Source of the DNA: Beijerinckiaceae bacterium
Lineage (GTDB): Bacteria; Pseudomonadota; Alphaproteobacteria; Rhizobiales; Beijerinckiaceae
Reading direction: 5' to 3'
Length of the DNA stretch: 5,890 bases
Assembly (NCBI GenBank): GCA_027346205.1
Contig: DAIESR010000340.1
Coordinates: 1-5,890, forward strand
A program made the translations under genes and the position numbers. Position 1 is the first letter of the stretch, and the number at the start of each line of letters is the position of its first letter. The notes below the pieces were generated by a model. That model was not told the DNA's origin. It worked only from the letters and a program-made list of their open reading frames with translations, and did no database searches. Below are positions 1 through 5,791 of the stretch, one piece after another.

Positions 1-429
1 GAAGATCTCGTCCTCCAGCGCTACGAACTTCTCTATGAAGCAGGCCTCATCCCTGAAGCCCTGCGCGATCATCCGGAAGTTGGGCCGGCGCCCGTGCCCG
101 GCCAGAGCATGATCCTCGACCATCGCCGCATTCTCGCGACCGGCATCGCGCGCCTGCGGGCCAAGATCAAATATCACCCCGTCGTCTTCGAACTCATGCC
201 GGAGACCTTCACCCTTCTGCAATTGCAGCGCTGCGTCGAGGCGCTCGCCGGCCGCCTGCTGCACAAGCAGAACTTCCGCCGCCTCGTCGAGCAGCAGCAG
301 CTCGTCGAGGAAACCGGCGAGCTGAGCCAGGAAACCGGCGGAAGACCCGCCAAGCTCTTCCGTTTCCGCCGCGACATACTGACCGAGCGCGCCATAGTCG
401 GTACGAAGCTCCCCATTTCGCGGTCTTGA
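1..429 (+). CDS. NAD regulator, NUDIX-related transcriptional repressor (NrtR/NadQ-like), C-terminal part
   Basis: The reading frame is open from the first base to a TGA at 427-429, giving 142 residues without the true start, so the gene begins outside the window. What is seen is a linker followed by a winged-helix-like C-terminal domain. It has the pattern DHRRILATGIARLRAKI, then F-x-LMPETFTLLQLQ (about residues 62-77), then LLHKQNFRRLVE (about 90-101) and a GGRPAKLFRF wing near residue 118. This pattern is typical of NUDIX-related regulators of NAD metabolism, in which a degenerate NUDIX domain senses a nucleotide ligand and the C-terminal domain binds DNA. I believe alphaproteobacterial members are usually annotated 'NAD regulator' or NadQ, but this is from memory. 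The position directly upstream of nadA, and paired palindromes in the gap, support a role as repressor of nadABC. The NUDIX box itself lies outside the window, so its catalytic state cannot be judged. A GTG at 94 is an internal codon, not the start. Confidence 0.85.
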   Translation, partial: EDLVLQRYELLYEAGLIPEALRDHPEVGPAPVPGQSMILDHRRILATGIARLRAKIKYHPVVFELMPETFTLLQLQRCVEALAGRLLHKQNFRRLVEQQQLVEETGELSQETGGRPAKLFRFRRDILTERAIVGTKLPISRS

Positions 430-454
430 CAAAACTTATACTCAACCCCAGCAT
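426..454 (+). promoter_or_regulatory. candidate nadA promoter
   Basis: A perfect TTGACA (426-431) overlaps the stop codon of the regulator gene. At 17-bp spacing lies CAGCAT (449-454), a weak -10 that keeps the important A at position 2 and AT at the end. Transcription would start near 461, leaving a leader of about 28 nt before nadA. The TATAAT at 480-485 is a better -10 by itself, but it lies downstream of the nadA ribosome binding site and has no good -35. This promoter is inferred from sequence only. Confidence 0.45.
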
Positions 455-457
455 ATG
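435..457 (+). promoter_or_regulatory. candidate NAD-regulator operator 1 upstream of nadA
   Basis: An imperfect palindrome, TATACT (437-442), seven bases, AGCATA (450-455), has five of six core positions paired. One further pair lies outside (C435 with G457). It sits between the candidate -35 and -10 boxes, where a bound repressor would block RNA polymerase. Its half-sites match those of the second palindrome 28 bp downstream. Binding by the upstream-encoded NUDIX-related regulator is inferred from adjacency. Confidence 0.55.
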
Positions 458-462
458 ACCCA

Positions 463-485
463 ATAATGCTCATGGGGAGTATAAT
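463..485 (+). promoter_or_regulatory. candidate NAD-regulator operator 2 overlapping the nadA RBS
   Basis: A second copy of the same design: AATGCT (465-470), seven bases, AGTATA (478-483). Pairing continues outward at 464/484 and 463/485, so six of eight arm positions pair. The four half-sites of the two palindromes, read in one orientation, are TATACT, TATGCT, AATGCT and TATACT, giving a consensus TAT(A/G)CT. This copy covers the nadA Shine-Dalgarno sequence and lies just after the predicted transcription start. Confidence 0.55.
474..479 (+). promoter_or_regulatory. nadA ribosome binding site
   Basis: GGGGAG ends nine bases before the ATG at 489 and decides that start over the ATGs at 495 and 507. 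It lies inside the second candidate operator and inside the right-hand side of a longer inverted repeat. Confidence 0.65.
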
Positions 486-488
486 GTC

Positions 489-1511
489 ATGGCCATGTCA
501 GCTCTCATGCCTGCTATCTCGCCGGCCAGGGAGGCGTTTTCAAGCAAGGCTTTTGCGCGGGAGGATCTTTTCGCGAAGGTCCGCCATGTGATCCCTGCGT
601 TCGAATGGCCAATCTTCGCGGCCGACATCGATGCGATCCTCACTTTGAAGAAAGAGCGCAACGCGGTCATTCTCGCGCATAATTACCAGACGCCGGAGAT
701 TTTTCACTGCGTTGCCGATCTCGTCGGCGACTCTCTTGCTCTGGCCCGCGAGGCGACCAAGGTCGAGGCCGATGTCATTGTGCTGGCCGGCGTGCATTTC
801 ATGGCCGAGACCGCGAAACTTCTCAATCCCGAGAAGAAGGTTTTGATCCCGTATTTTGGGGCCGGCTGCTCGCTCGCCGATTCCATCACGCCCGAGGATG
901 TGCGTGGCCTCCGCCGCCGCTATCCCGGCGTGCCGATCGTCACCTATGTGAACACCTCGGCCGCGGTGAAAGCGGAGTCGGACATCTGCTGCACCTCGGG
1001 CAATGCGCGGGCGATCGTCGAATCCCTCGGCGTGCCGCGGGTCATCATGATCCCGGACGAATATCTCGCGCGCAATATCGCTGCGGAGACGGGCGTCGAG
1101 ATCATCACCTGGGCCGGCCATTGCGAAGTGCATGAGCGATTTGGTGTCGCCGAAGTCGAGGAATTGCGCGAGGCGCATCCGGGCGTCGTCGTGCTGGCGC
1201 ATCCCGAATGCCCGCCGGAAGTCGTCGCCGCCTCGGATTTCTCGGGCTCGACGGCGGCGATCTCCGCCTATGTCGGCGAGCATAGGCCGCGGCGTCTCGC
1301 ACTGCTGACCGAATGCTCGATGAGCGACAATATCGCAATCCAATATCCGGATCTCGAATTCATCCGCCCCTGCAATCTTTGCCCGCATATGAAGCGGATC
1401 ACACTGAAGAACATCCGCCGCTCGCTCGAAACCTTGCAGCATGAGGTCACGATCGATCCGGCAATTGCCGTGCGGGCGCGTTCGGCCGTCGAGCGCATGT
1501 TGGCTGTGTGA
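489..1511 (+). CDS. nadA: quinolinate synthase NadA
   Basis: NadA is a cytoplasmic [4Fe-4S] enzyme that condenses iminoaspartate (from NadB) with dihydroxyacetone phosphate to make quinolinate. The 340-residue product has the AHNYQ motif (63-67) and [21 protein letters not shown] (153-173). It also has the three cluster cysteines C127 (GAGCSLAD), C212 (GHCEVH) and C298 (NLCPHMKR). Their spacings, 85 and 86 residues, equal those I recall for the Thermotoga maritima enzyme (C83, C168, C254). The protein therefore has about 44 extra N-terminal residues relative to that short form, as is common in alphaproteobacteria. The ATG at 489 is chosen because GGGGAG lies nine bases upstream; ATGs at 495 and 507 are in frame and cannot be excluded. 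nadB begins 4 bp after the stop, so the two are almost surely co-transcribed. The operator-like palindromes upstream suggest repression when NAD is sufficient. The gene appears intact. Confidence 0.97.
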   Translation: MAMSALMPAISPAREAFSSKAFAREDLFAKVRHVIPAFEWPIFAADIDAILTLKKERNAVILAHNYQTPEIFHCVADLVGDSLALAREATKVEADVIVLAGVHFMAETAKLLNPEKKVLIPYFGAGCSLADSITPEDVRGLRRRYPGVPIVTYVNTSAAVKAESDICCTSGNARAIVESLGVPRVIMIPDEYLARNIAAETGVEIITWAGHCEVHERFGVAEVEELREAHPGVVVLAHPECPPEVVAASDFSGSTAAISAYVGEHRPRRLALLTECSMSDNIAIQYPDLEFIRPCNLCPHMKRITLKNIRRSLETLQHEVTIDPAIAVRARSAVERMLAV

Positions 1512-1515
1512 CATC

Positions 1516-3048
1516 ATGGACATCCAGAGCATCGACGGGCGACCACTCGTCATCGGCGGCGGTCTGGCAGGGCTCATGACGGCGCTGCATCTCGCGCCGG
1601 AGCCTGTCGTCTTGCTCAGCAAGACACGACTCGGCATCGAGACGTCGAGTGCTTTGGCGCAAGGTGGGATCGCCGCCGCCGTCGGGATTGACGATGATCC
1701 GGCGCTGCAAATCGCAGATACGCTCGTCGCCGGCGATGGGCTCTGCGATGAAACAGCCGTCACCCGCATCATCTCCGCTGGTCCGGCGGCGATCGAAGAT
1801 CTCATCCGCTATGGCGTGCGTTTCGATCGTGGCGCCTATGGCCAGCTACTGCTCGGGCTCGAGGCCGCGCACAGCCGCAAGCGCATCGTCCATCCGGGCT
1901 GCTACGCCTCGGGCCGCGAGATCATGCGCGCGCTCGTCGAGGCGGTGCGGGCGACGCCCTCAATCACGCTGATCGAAGGTCTGGCCGCGCGCCGCTTGAT
2001 CGTCGAAGACGGTACCGTGAGAGGGCTCCTCGCAAACAGTCCATGCGGCCCCGTGCTTTTGCCGACGGGGCGCGTCGTCATCGCCACGGGCGGCATTGGC
2101 GGGCTCTTTCAGCATGGTACGAATCCAGCGGGCTCTTTCGGTCAGGGCCTCGCGCTCGCAGCACGCGCTGGCGCCATGCTCGCCGATCTCGAATTCATCC
2201 AATTCCATCCGACCGCGCTCGACGCAGCGGGATTTCCATTGAAGCTCATCAGCGAGGCCGTGCGCGGCGAAGGCGCTGTGCTTATCGATGAAACCGGTGC
2301 GCGCTTCATGGCGAAAGTGCCGGGCGCCGAACTCGCGCCGCGCGACGTCGTGGCGCGGCACATCTGGCACCATATGATGGACGGCCATCACGTCTTTCTC
2401 GACGCGCGCGTGGCGAAAGGCCTCGATTTTCCGTCGCGTTTTCCGGCGATCACCAAGCTTTGCGCCGGTGCCGGCGTCGATCCAACGCGCGAGCCAATTC
2501 CGGTGCGGCCGGCCGCGCATTATCACATGGGCGGCATCAAGACCGATCTCGAAGGCCGCAGCTCGATCGAAGGCCTTTGGGCATGTGGCGAATCCGCGTG
2601 CACAGGCCTTCACGGCGCCAATCGGCTGGCGAGCAATTCGCTCTTGGAAGCCGCCGTCAGCGGAAAATTCGTCGCCGAAAGCCTCAAGGCTAGCCGTGCC
2701 CCGCGCCATGCGGCGCCCAGCCTTGAGTCGGCACCGCCGCCGCGCAGCGATCCTTCGCCCGTGCGGCCGATCCTTTCGCGCGCCGCAGGCGTGCTGCGCG
2801 ATCGTCCGACGCTCGAAGCCGCCGTCGCTGCACTTTATCCGCTGGTGACGGAGAATGGCGCGGCAGCCGATGCGGCGCTCGTCGGACTGATGATCTGTAT
2901 CGCGGCGCTGCGGCGCGAGGAAAGCCGTGGCGCCCACGCGCGCACCGACTTCCCGCATCACGACGAGTCCCGCGTCTGGCGCCGCGAGATCGATTTGGCC
3001 GAATGTTTTGAGACGACACAGGCGCTCGTTCGCGATCTTGTGGCCTAG
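1516..3048 (+). CDS. nadB: L-aspartate oxidase NadB
   Basis: NadB is an FAD flavoprotein of the succinate dehydrogenase/fumarate reductase flavoprotein family. It oxidises L-aspartate to iminoaspartate, the unstable substrate passed to NadA. The 510-residue product begins with a Rossmann FAD-binding strand and G-x-G-x-x-G at G14-G19 (IGGGLAGL), then SSALAQGGIAAAV (about 48-60). Active-site residues can be placed: H231 in QFHPTAL, R276 in LAPRDVVARHI, H335 in PAAHYHMGG and R370 in LHGANRLASNS. Their mutual spacing closely follows E. coli NadB H244, R290, H351 and R386 (recalled). The C-terminal part (about 420-510) is the helical domain, with a proline/alanine/arginine-rich linker around 400-425. 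The ATG at 1516 is preferred over the in-frame ATG at 1441, which would overlap nadA by 71 bp; homology also starts just after 1516. No strong Shine-Dalgarno sequence is seen, so translation is probably coupled to nadA. The TAG stop coincides with the left end of the intergenic repeat. Confidence 0.96.
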   Translation: MDIQSIDGRPLVIGGGLAGLMTALHLAPEPVVLLSKTRLGIETSSALAQGGIAAAVGIDDDPALQIADTLVAGDGLCDETAVTRIISAGPAAIEDLIRYGVRFDRGAYGQLLLGLEAAHSRKRIVHPGCYASGREIMRALVEAVRATPSITLIEGLAARRLIVEDGTVRGLLANSPCGPVLLPTGRVVIATGGIGGLFQHGTNPAGSFGQGLALAARAGAMLADLEFIQFHPTALDAAGFPLKLISEAVRGEGAVLIDETGARFMAKVPGAELAPRDVVARHIWHHMMDGHHVFLDARVAKGLDFPSRFPAITKLCAGAGVDPTREPIPVRPAAHYHMGGIKTDLEGRSSIEGLWACGESACTGLHGANRLASNSLLEAAVSGKFVAESLKASRAPRHAAPSLESAPPPRSDPSPVRPILSRAAGVLRDRPTLEAAVAALYPLVTENGAAADAALVGLMICIAALRREESRGAHARTDFPHHDESRVWRREIDLAECFETTQALVRDLVA

Positions 3049-3131
3049 AGCGCGTTCCGATCGGATTGAATCATCCGATCGATAAGAACTCGCTCAATAT
3101 CGAAGAGATGGAGCATGTTCTTGTCGGAAAA
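3046..3131 (+). repeat. Rhizobiales-type intergenic palindromic repeat, partial
   Basis: The segment starting TAGAGCGCGTTCCGATCGG and ending at TTCTTGTCGGAAAA closely resembles a dispersed non-coding repeat that I recall from many Rhizobiales genomes, especially methylotrophic and Beijerinckiaceae relatives. This is from memory and was not searched. It contains a perfect 9-bp inverted repeat, CGATCGGAT (3058-3066) and ATCCGATCG (3073-3081), with a six-base loop. The usual right half, which I remember as ending in an inverted GAACATGCTC, is absent, so this looks like a left-hand fragment. There is no T-run after the hairpin, so it does not look like a classical intrinsic terminator, but it could partly insulate nadC from nadAB. 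Confidence 0.55.
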
Positions 3132-3133
3132 GC

Positions 3134-3168
3134 AGGGCAATCGGGTGAAGCGATCTGCCGATCGCCCT
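3134..3168 (+). other. imperfect hairpin upstream of nadC
   Basis: AGGGCAATCGG (3134-3144) pairs with CCGATCGCCCT (3158-3168) with a single A/C mismatch, leaving a 13-base loop. It lies immediately after the repeat fragment and 43 bp before the chosen nadC start. No T-tract follows. It may be a transcript-processing or stability element, or part of a composite repeat; no function can be assigned. Confidence 0.45.
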
Positions 3169-3211
3169 CATCCTGATGGGTGGAAGAGGCTTAATTGACC
3201 TTGGATACTCG

Positions 3212-4063
3212 ATGAATCGTCCGCCTCTTCCCCGGATCATGCTGGAGCCTCTGGTCCGAAGCGCCTTGCTCGAAGATCTCGGCCGGGCCGGCGATCTCAC
3301 GACGGATGCGATCGTGCCCGTCGAGGCGCGCGTGGAAACCGTGCTCGTCGCCCGCCAGCCGGGCGTCATCGCGGGGCTCGACCTCGCCCGCCTTGCCTTT
3401 AAATTGATCGATCCCGCGATCGATATCAGTATCGCCAAAGCTGACGGCGCGGCGGTCGCGCCGGGCGATCTCATCGCCACCGTCTCCGGTCCTGCGCGGG
3501 GAATTCTGACAGCGGAACGCGTGGCGCTCAATTTTCTCGGCCATTTGAGCGGCATTGCGAGCGCGACCGCTTCCATCGTCGCGGCGATCAAAGGCACGAA
3601 GGCGCAGATCGTCTGCACGCGCAAGACGACGCCCGGCCTGCGCGCCGTCGAAAAATATGCGGTGCGCATGGGCGGCGGCCATAATCATCGCTTCGGTCTC
3701 GATGATGCCGTGCTGATCAAGGACAATCATGTCGCCATCGCCGGCAGCGTCACCGAAGCCTTGAAGCGGGCGCAGCAGAACGTCGGCCATCTCGTCAAGA
3801 TCGAGCTCGAAGTCGATTCTCTCGAACAGCTCGCCGAGGCGCTCGACATCGGCGTCGATGCCGTGCTTCTCGACAATATGGGACCGGAGATGCTCGCCAA
3901 GGCCGTCGCCATGGTCGCTGGCCGCGCCATCACCGAAGCCTCGGGCCGCGTGACGCCGCAGACCGCGCCAGCCATCGCGGCAAGCGGCGTTGATCTCATC
4001 TCCATCGGCTGGCTGACGCATAGCGCCGCCGTGCTCGACATCGGCCTCGATTTCCGGGGATAG
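3212..4063 (+). CDS. nadC: nicotinate-nucleotide diphosphorylase (carboxylating), NadC
   Basis: NadC (quinolinate phosphoribosyltransferase) converts quinolinate and PRPP to nicotinate mononucleotide, CO2 and pyrophosphate, completing the de novo branch. The 283-residue product has the N-terminal domain with [17 protein letters not shown] (20-36) and the phosphoribosyltransferase barrel. Recognisable elements are [18 protein letters not shown] (100-117), [10 protein letters not shown] (135-144, with R137 and K138), [20 protein letters not shown] (154-173, with H159, R160 and K170), IELEVDS (197-203), VLLDNMGPE (218-226) and [10 protein letters not shown] near 263-272. It is full length with no break. 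The ATG at 3212 is chosen because family members typically begin with a short M-x-x-PPLP-x-x-M-x-EPLV leader. The upstream in-frame ATG at 3176 would add 12 residues with no family support. Neither start has a convincing Shine-Dalgarno sequence; only a GGA at 3203-3205 is near. It is separated from nadB by 163 bp, so it may be read through or have its own weak promoter. Confidence 0.96.
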   Translation: MNRPPLPRIMLEPLVRSALLEDLGRAGDLTTDAIVPVEARVETVLVARQPGVIAGLDLARLAFKLIDPAIDISIAKADGAAVAPGDLIATVSGPARGILTAERVALNFLGHLSGIASATASIVAAIKGTKAQIVCTRKTTPGLRAVEKYAVRMGGGHNHRFGLDDAVLIKDNHVAIAGSVTEALKRAQQNVGHLVKIELEVDSLEQLAEALDIGVDAVLLDNMGPEMLAKAVAMVAGRAITEASGRVTPQTAPAIAASGVDLISIGWLTHSAAVLDIGLDFRG

Positions 4064-4240
4064 GCGGCGGTGGACAACGATGGGCGTGGATGGCCCTTTG
4101 CCGACTCTCCTGGCCCCAGCGATACTTGGCTGAAATTGGATCGAAACCGGACGTTTGTCGCTGTTCTAAATATCAAGAATTTCGCACCACGCGATGAAGG
4201 CCCGTCCCGCAGACACTTCACGCCGATTTCACCCCCAGGT
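4064..4240. other. convergent intergenic gap between nadC and the HTH gene
   Basis: This 177-bp gap separates plus-strand nadC from the convergent minus-strand pair. It is visibly less GC-rich from about 4130 to 4185 than the genes on either side. I see no clear hairpin followed by a T-run on either strand, so termination is probably Rho-dependent or weak. A short plus-strand frame starting at the GTG at 4070 runs through it but shows no convincing coding character. Confidence 0.5.
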
Positions 4241-4588
4241 TCAAAGACGAATATCGGCTTTTAAGGTGTCTGCCGTTGCATGCACGGCCCCTTCGGTGCG
4301 GGTGATAAGTCCCGCTTCTTCCAAGGCAGCGACATCGGCATGCACACGCCGATATTGGCGGTGAAGGGAACGTGCGAGCGCCGAGACGGAAGGCTCTGGA
4401 TGGGCATGCACATGTTTCAGCAAGCGGACGCGCTCGCCAGTCAGCACTTTCGCCAACATCTCCCAGCTTTCGAACACGAGCGCTCGTTCGCGCACTTTCT
4501 CGCCGCGTTCGGTACGATGCCACGCATCGACAAAGGCGGCGGCGTCATCTTCAAGATCGCCCCCGACGATCAGTTTTACATCGCTCAT
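4241..4588 (-). CDS. winged-helix HTH transcriptional regulator, likely antitoxin partner of the TumE-family gene
   Basis: The 115-residue protein has an acidic N-terminal segment (DLEDDAAAFVDAWHR, 11-25) and a segment E-x-LAKVLTGERVRLLKHVHAHP (about 43-64). A wHTH core follows: SVSALARSLHRQYRRVHADVAALEEAGLITR (about 67-97), with a short wing after it. This is the pattern of the MarR/ArsR-like 'predicted transcriptional regulator' family often found beside DUF6516/TumE genes. Its start overlaps the upstream gene's stop as ATGA (4585-4588), and AGGAGA (complement of 4598-4603) lies nine bases ahead of the ATG, so the start is well supported. The inferred role is DNA-binding antitoxin that neutralises the toxin and represses the operon through the paired palindromes at 4896-4941. 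It is in second position, so the order is toxin then antitoxin, the less usual arrangement for type II systems. Family assignment is by pattern only. Confidence 0.8.
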   Translation of the reverse strand: MSDVKLIVGGDLEDDAAAFVDAWHRTERGEKVRERALVFESWEMLAKVLTGERVRLLKHVHAHPEPSVSALARSLHRQYRRVHADVAALEEAGLITRTEGAVHATADTLKADIRL

Positions 4589-4896
4589 GGCGTCATCTCT
4601 CCTTTCCTTTGAGGGCCGCGCAGCGCACGCACATCGGCCAAGAAATCGGCCATCAATTGCTCTGGCGTCGTGAACCGGTAGACCTCTTCACGGTCTCCAT
4701 AGTGCCGGTGATCGCCTTTGCCTGCTTCGTTGTCGTAGCCGATCAGGCGGTTGCCGTGGCGACCGTAATACAAGTACAGCTTGAAAGAGTGATTGGAGCC
4801 CCGCACAGCACCGGGCACGAGCCAAAGCTTCATCTCAGCTATGGCCCCGTCATCGTACAAGCGCTTACGATGCAAGATGAGCGTAGCTGCCGACAT
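4585..4896 (-). CDS. TumE-family (DUF6516) putative toxin
   Basis: The product (103 residues from the ATG at 4896, or 106 from the in-frame ATG at 4905) has DDGAIAEMKLWLVP near the N terminus. A predicted beta-rich core follows, SFKLYLYYGRHGNRLIGYDNEAGKGDHRHYGDREE. The YDN-x-x-GKGDH-x-H signature and the ending YRFTTPEQLMADFLADVRAL are what I recognise as the DUF6516/TumE family. I recall that family as the toxin half of a two-gene toxin-antitoxin system with an HTH partner. The histidine/aspartate-rich GKGDHRH motif may be catalytic or nucleic-acid binding; this is inference. The start at 4896 is preferred because the candidate -10 box overlaps the ATG at 4905, and homologs as I recall them begin close to this point. 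No Shine-Dalgarno sequence is seen, so translation may be leaderless. It overlaps the HTH gene by 4 bp, so the two form one transcription unit. Confidence 0.82.
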   Translation of the reverse strand: MSAATLILHRKRLYDDGAIAEMKLWLVPGAVRGSNHSFKLYLYYGRHGNRLIGYDNEAGKGDHRHYGDREEVYRFTTPEQLMADFLADVRALRGPQRKGEMTP

Positions 4897-4914
4897 ATGA
4901 CGCATAATGTCATA
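4896..4914 (-). promoter_or_regulatory. candidate autoregulatory operator 1 of the TumE/HTH pair
   Basis: TATGAC, seven bases, GTCATA: a palindrome with perfect six-base arms, seen directly. It covers the candidate -10 box and the start codon of the TumE-family gene. A near-identical copy lies 27 bp upstream with respect to the operon. The likely binder is the downstream HTH protein, by analogy with autoregulated toxin-antitoxin operons. Confidence 0.6.
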
Positions 4915-4933
4915 GCTTGGTCTATGTCGTCAA
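4904..4933 (-). promoter_or_regulatory. candidate promoter of the TumE/HTH pair
   Basis: On the minus strand TTGACG (4933-4928) is followed after 18 bp by CATTAT (4909-4904), a four-of-six match to the -10 consensus. The start of transcription would fall near 4897, next to the ATG at 4896. This suggests a leaderless toxin message and fits the lack of a Shine-Dalgarno sequence. Both boxes lie within the paired palindromes. Confidence 0.4.
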
Positions 4934-4941
4934 TTGTCATA
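4923..4941 (-). promoter_or_regulatory. candidate autoregulatory operator 2 of the TumE/HTH pair
   Basis: TATGTC, seven bases, GTCATA: the same palindrome with one arm mismatch and the same spacer length. It overlaps the candidate -35 (TTGACG read on the minus strand, 4933-4928). The two sites start 27 bp apart, about 2.6 helical turns, so two dimers could bind on different faces of the helix. Confidence 0.55.
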
Positions 4942-4952
4942 TTGGGCGGGGA

Positions 4953-4988
4953 CGCGCCTCTCGAAAACGAGGGTTTTTGAGAGGCGCG
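4953..4988. repeat. long near-perfect hairpin between the two divergent modules
   Basis: CGCGCCTCTC (4953-4962) is perfectly inverted at 4979-4988. Pairing continues inward through a G/T wobble and AAAAC with GTTTT (4964-4968 with 4973-4977). The stem is 16 bp with a four-base loop, GAGG at 4969-4972. Neither strand has a T-run directly after the stem, so it is not a standard intrinsic terminator. It sits between the minus-strand promoter (about 4933) and the plus-strand promoter (about 5045) and could act as an insulator, a recombination or cruciform site, or part of a small RNA. Confidence 0.6.
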
Positions 4989-5044
4989 CGACCGGCAGGC
5001 TGACCTTTGCCAAAAGCCTCTAAAATGCTTCTCAAAACTCATTC

Positions 5045-5074
5045 TTGATTCTAATCTCTTGAAAGGCGTAGAAT
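5045..5074 (+). promoter_or_regulatory. candidate promoter of the nucleotidyltransferase gene
   Basis: TTGATT (5045-5050) and TAGAAT (5069-5074), separated by 18 bp in a locally AT-rich stretch, would start transcription near 5081, about 20 bp before the ATG at 5102. The -10 matches five of six positions. A weak purine-rich AGAG around 5086-5097 is the only candidate ribosome binding site. Confidence 0.4.
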
Positions 5075-5101
5075 GAAACGAGTTTAGAGATATAGAGTTG
5101 C

Positions 5102-5791
5102 ATGACCACTGACTTTTCACCGCACCTCGACATCCTCCCCCCGCCGCAGCGGCGGCTGTGGGATGAGTTGGCTGATGTGCCGCCGGAATTTGTGCTCTAC
5201 GGCGGGACAGCTATTGCGCTCCATCTCGGACACCGCGAGTCCGTGGACTTCGATTTCTTCGGCAACAAGCCGCTCGATCCAGCGCGGCTGGTTCCCGCCA
5301 TGCCCTTCCTCGCAGGCGCGACCGTTACGCAGCGCGAGCCAAACGCCTTCAGTTGCAATGTTGACCGTGGCGGCGTGATCAAATTGTCTTTCTTCGGGCT
5401 TCCGGGCATTCCGCGTCTCTTGCCGCCGCTCATCGCGCCGGACAACGGTTTGCAAGTGGCGTCGCTGCTTGATCTTGCCGGCGCAAAAGCTTCCGTGGTG
5501 CAGCAGCGGGCCGAAGCGAAGGATTACATCGATATTGACGCTTTGCTGACCGACGGCAGGGTAGACTTGCCGACGGCGCTTGCCGCAGCAAGGGCGATTC
5601 ATGGAACGGAGTTCAACCCGCAAAGCACGCTGAAAGCTCTTTGCTATTTCGAAGACGGCAATCTTCGCCGCCTGCCGCAGCCGGTCAAGGATCGTTTGGT
5701 GAAAGCGGTGCGCGAGGTTGATCTTGACCGCTTGCCCGTGATCGCCGTTCCGGGCCGCGCCATCAATCACGATCATGGGCCTTTGCGATGA
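5102..5791 (+). CDS. AbiEii/AbiGii-type nucleotidyltransferase (putative toxin)
   Basis: The 229-residue product has the nucleotidyltransferase signature LYGGTAIALHLGHRESVDFDFF (32-53). In it G34-G35-T36 forms the nucleotide-binding turn and D49/D51 are the metal-binding acidic pair. Further family marks are a lysine in the VIKLSFFG strand (K94) and LLDLAGAKASVVQQR followed by KDYIDIDALL (122-149, including K140, D141, Y142 and D144). This matches proteins annotated as AbiEii/AbiGii toxin family, which in the AbiE abortive-infection system transfer nucleotides to a target. Whether this protein is toxic is unknown. The ATG at 5102 is the first in-frame start after the AT-rich promoter region. 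It overlaps the next gene by ATGA. No AbiEi-like wHTH antitoxin precedes it: upstream is only intergenic DNA and the divergent TumE/HTH pair. Family assignment is firm, biological role is not. Confidence 0.88.
   Translation: MTTDFSPHLDILPPPQRRLWDELADVPPEFVLYGGTAIALHLGHRESVDFDFFGNKPLDPARLVPAMPFLAGATVTQREPNAFSCNVDRGGVIKLSFFGLPGIPRLLPPLIAPDNGLQVASLLDLAGAKASVVQQRAEAKDYIDIDALLTDGRVDLPTALAAARAIHGTEFNPQSTLKALCYFEDGNLRRLPQPVKDRLVKAVREVDLDRLPVIAVPGRAINHDHGPLR

Noticed and set aside
480..485. Perfect TATAAT just before nadA as a -10 box
   Set aside because: It lies downstream of the Shine-Dalgarno sequence and only four bases before the ATG, with no good -35. It is explained as part of the second palindrome.
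1441..1515. Upstream in-frame ATG that would extend NadB by 25 residues
   Set aside because: It would overlap nadA by 71 bp, and the added residues (arginine-, serine- and cysteine-rich) are read from nadA sequence. The FAD-binding strand begins properly just after the ATG at 1516.
540..1805. Long minus-strand frame of 421 codons opposite nadA and the start of nadB
   Set aside because: It is an antisense shadow of high-GC coding DNA. Its translation is rich in arginine, aspartate and histidine with no domain, while the plus strand carries clear enzyme motifs.
1960..2961. Long minus-strand frame opposite nadB
   Set aside because: It is a shadow of nadB with no recognisable motifs and a composition that mirrors the sense codons.
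4070..4264. 64-codon plus-strand frame after nadC starting at GTG
   Set aside because: It has no ribosome binding site, no recognisable domain and unremarkable composition, and it runs into the 3' end of the well-supported minus-strand HTH gene.
437..4941. Similar 6-7-6 layout of the palindromes upstream of nadA and upstream of the TumE-family gene
   Set aside because: The arm sequences differ (TATACT versus TATGAC), and a seven-base spacer is common for dimeric HTH proteins, so shared control by one regulator is not supported.
4372..4980. 202-codon plus-strand frame covering the TumE/HTH pair
   Set aside because: It is antisense to two genes with recognised families and a proper ATGA overlap, and its arginine-rich N-terminal half is typical of a shadow frame.
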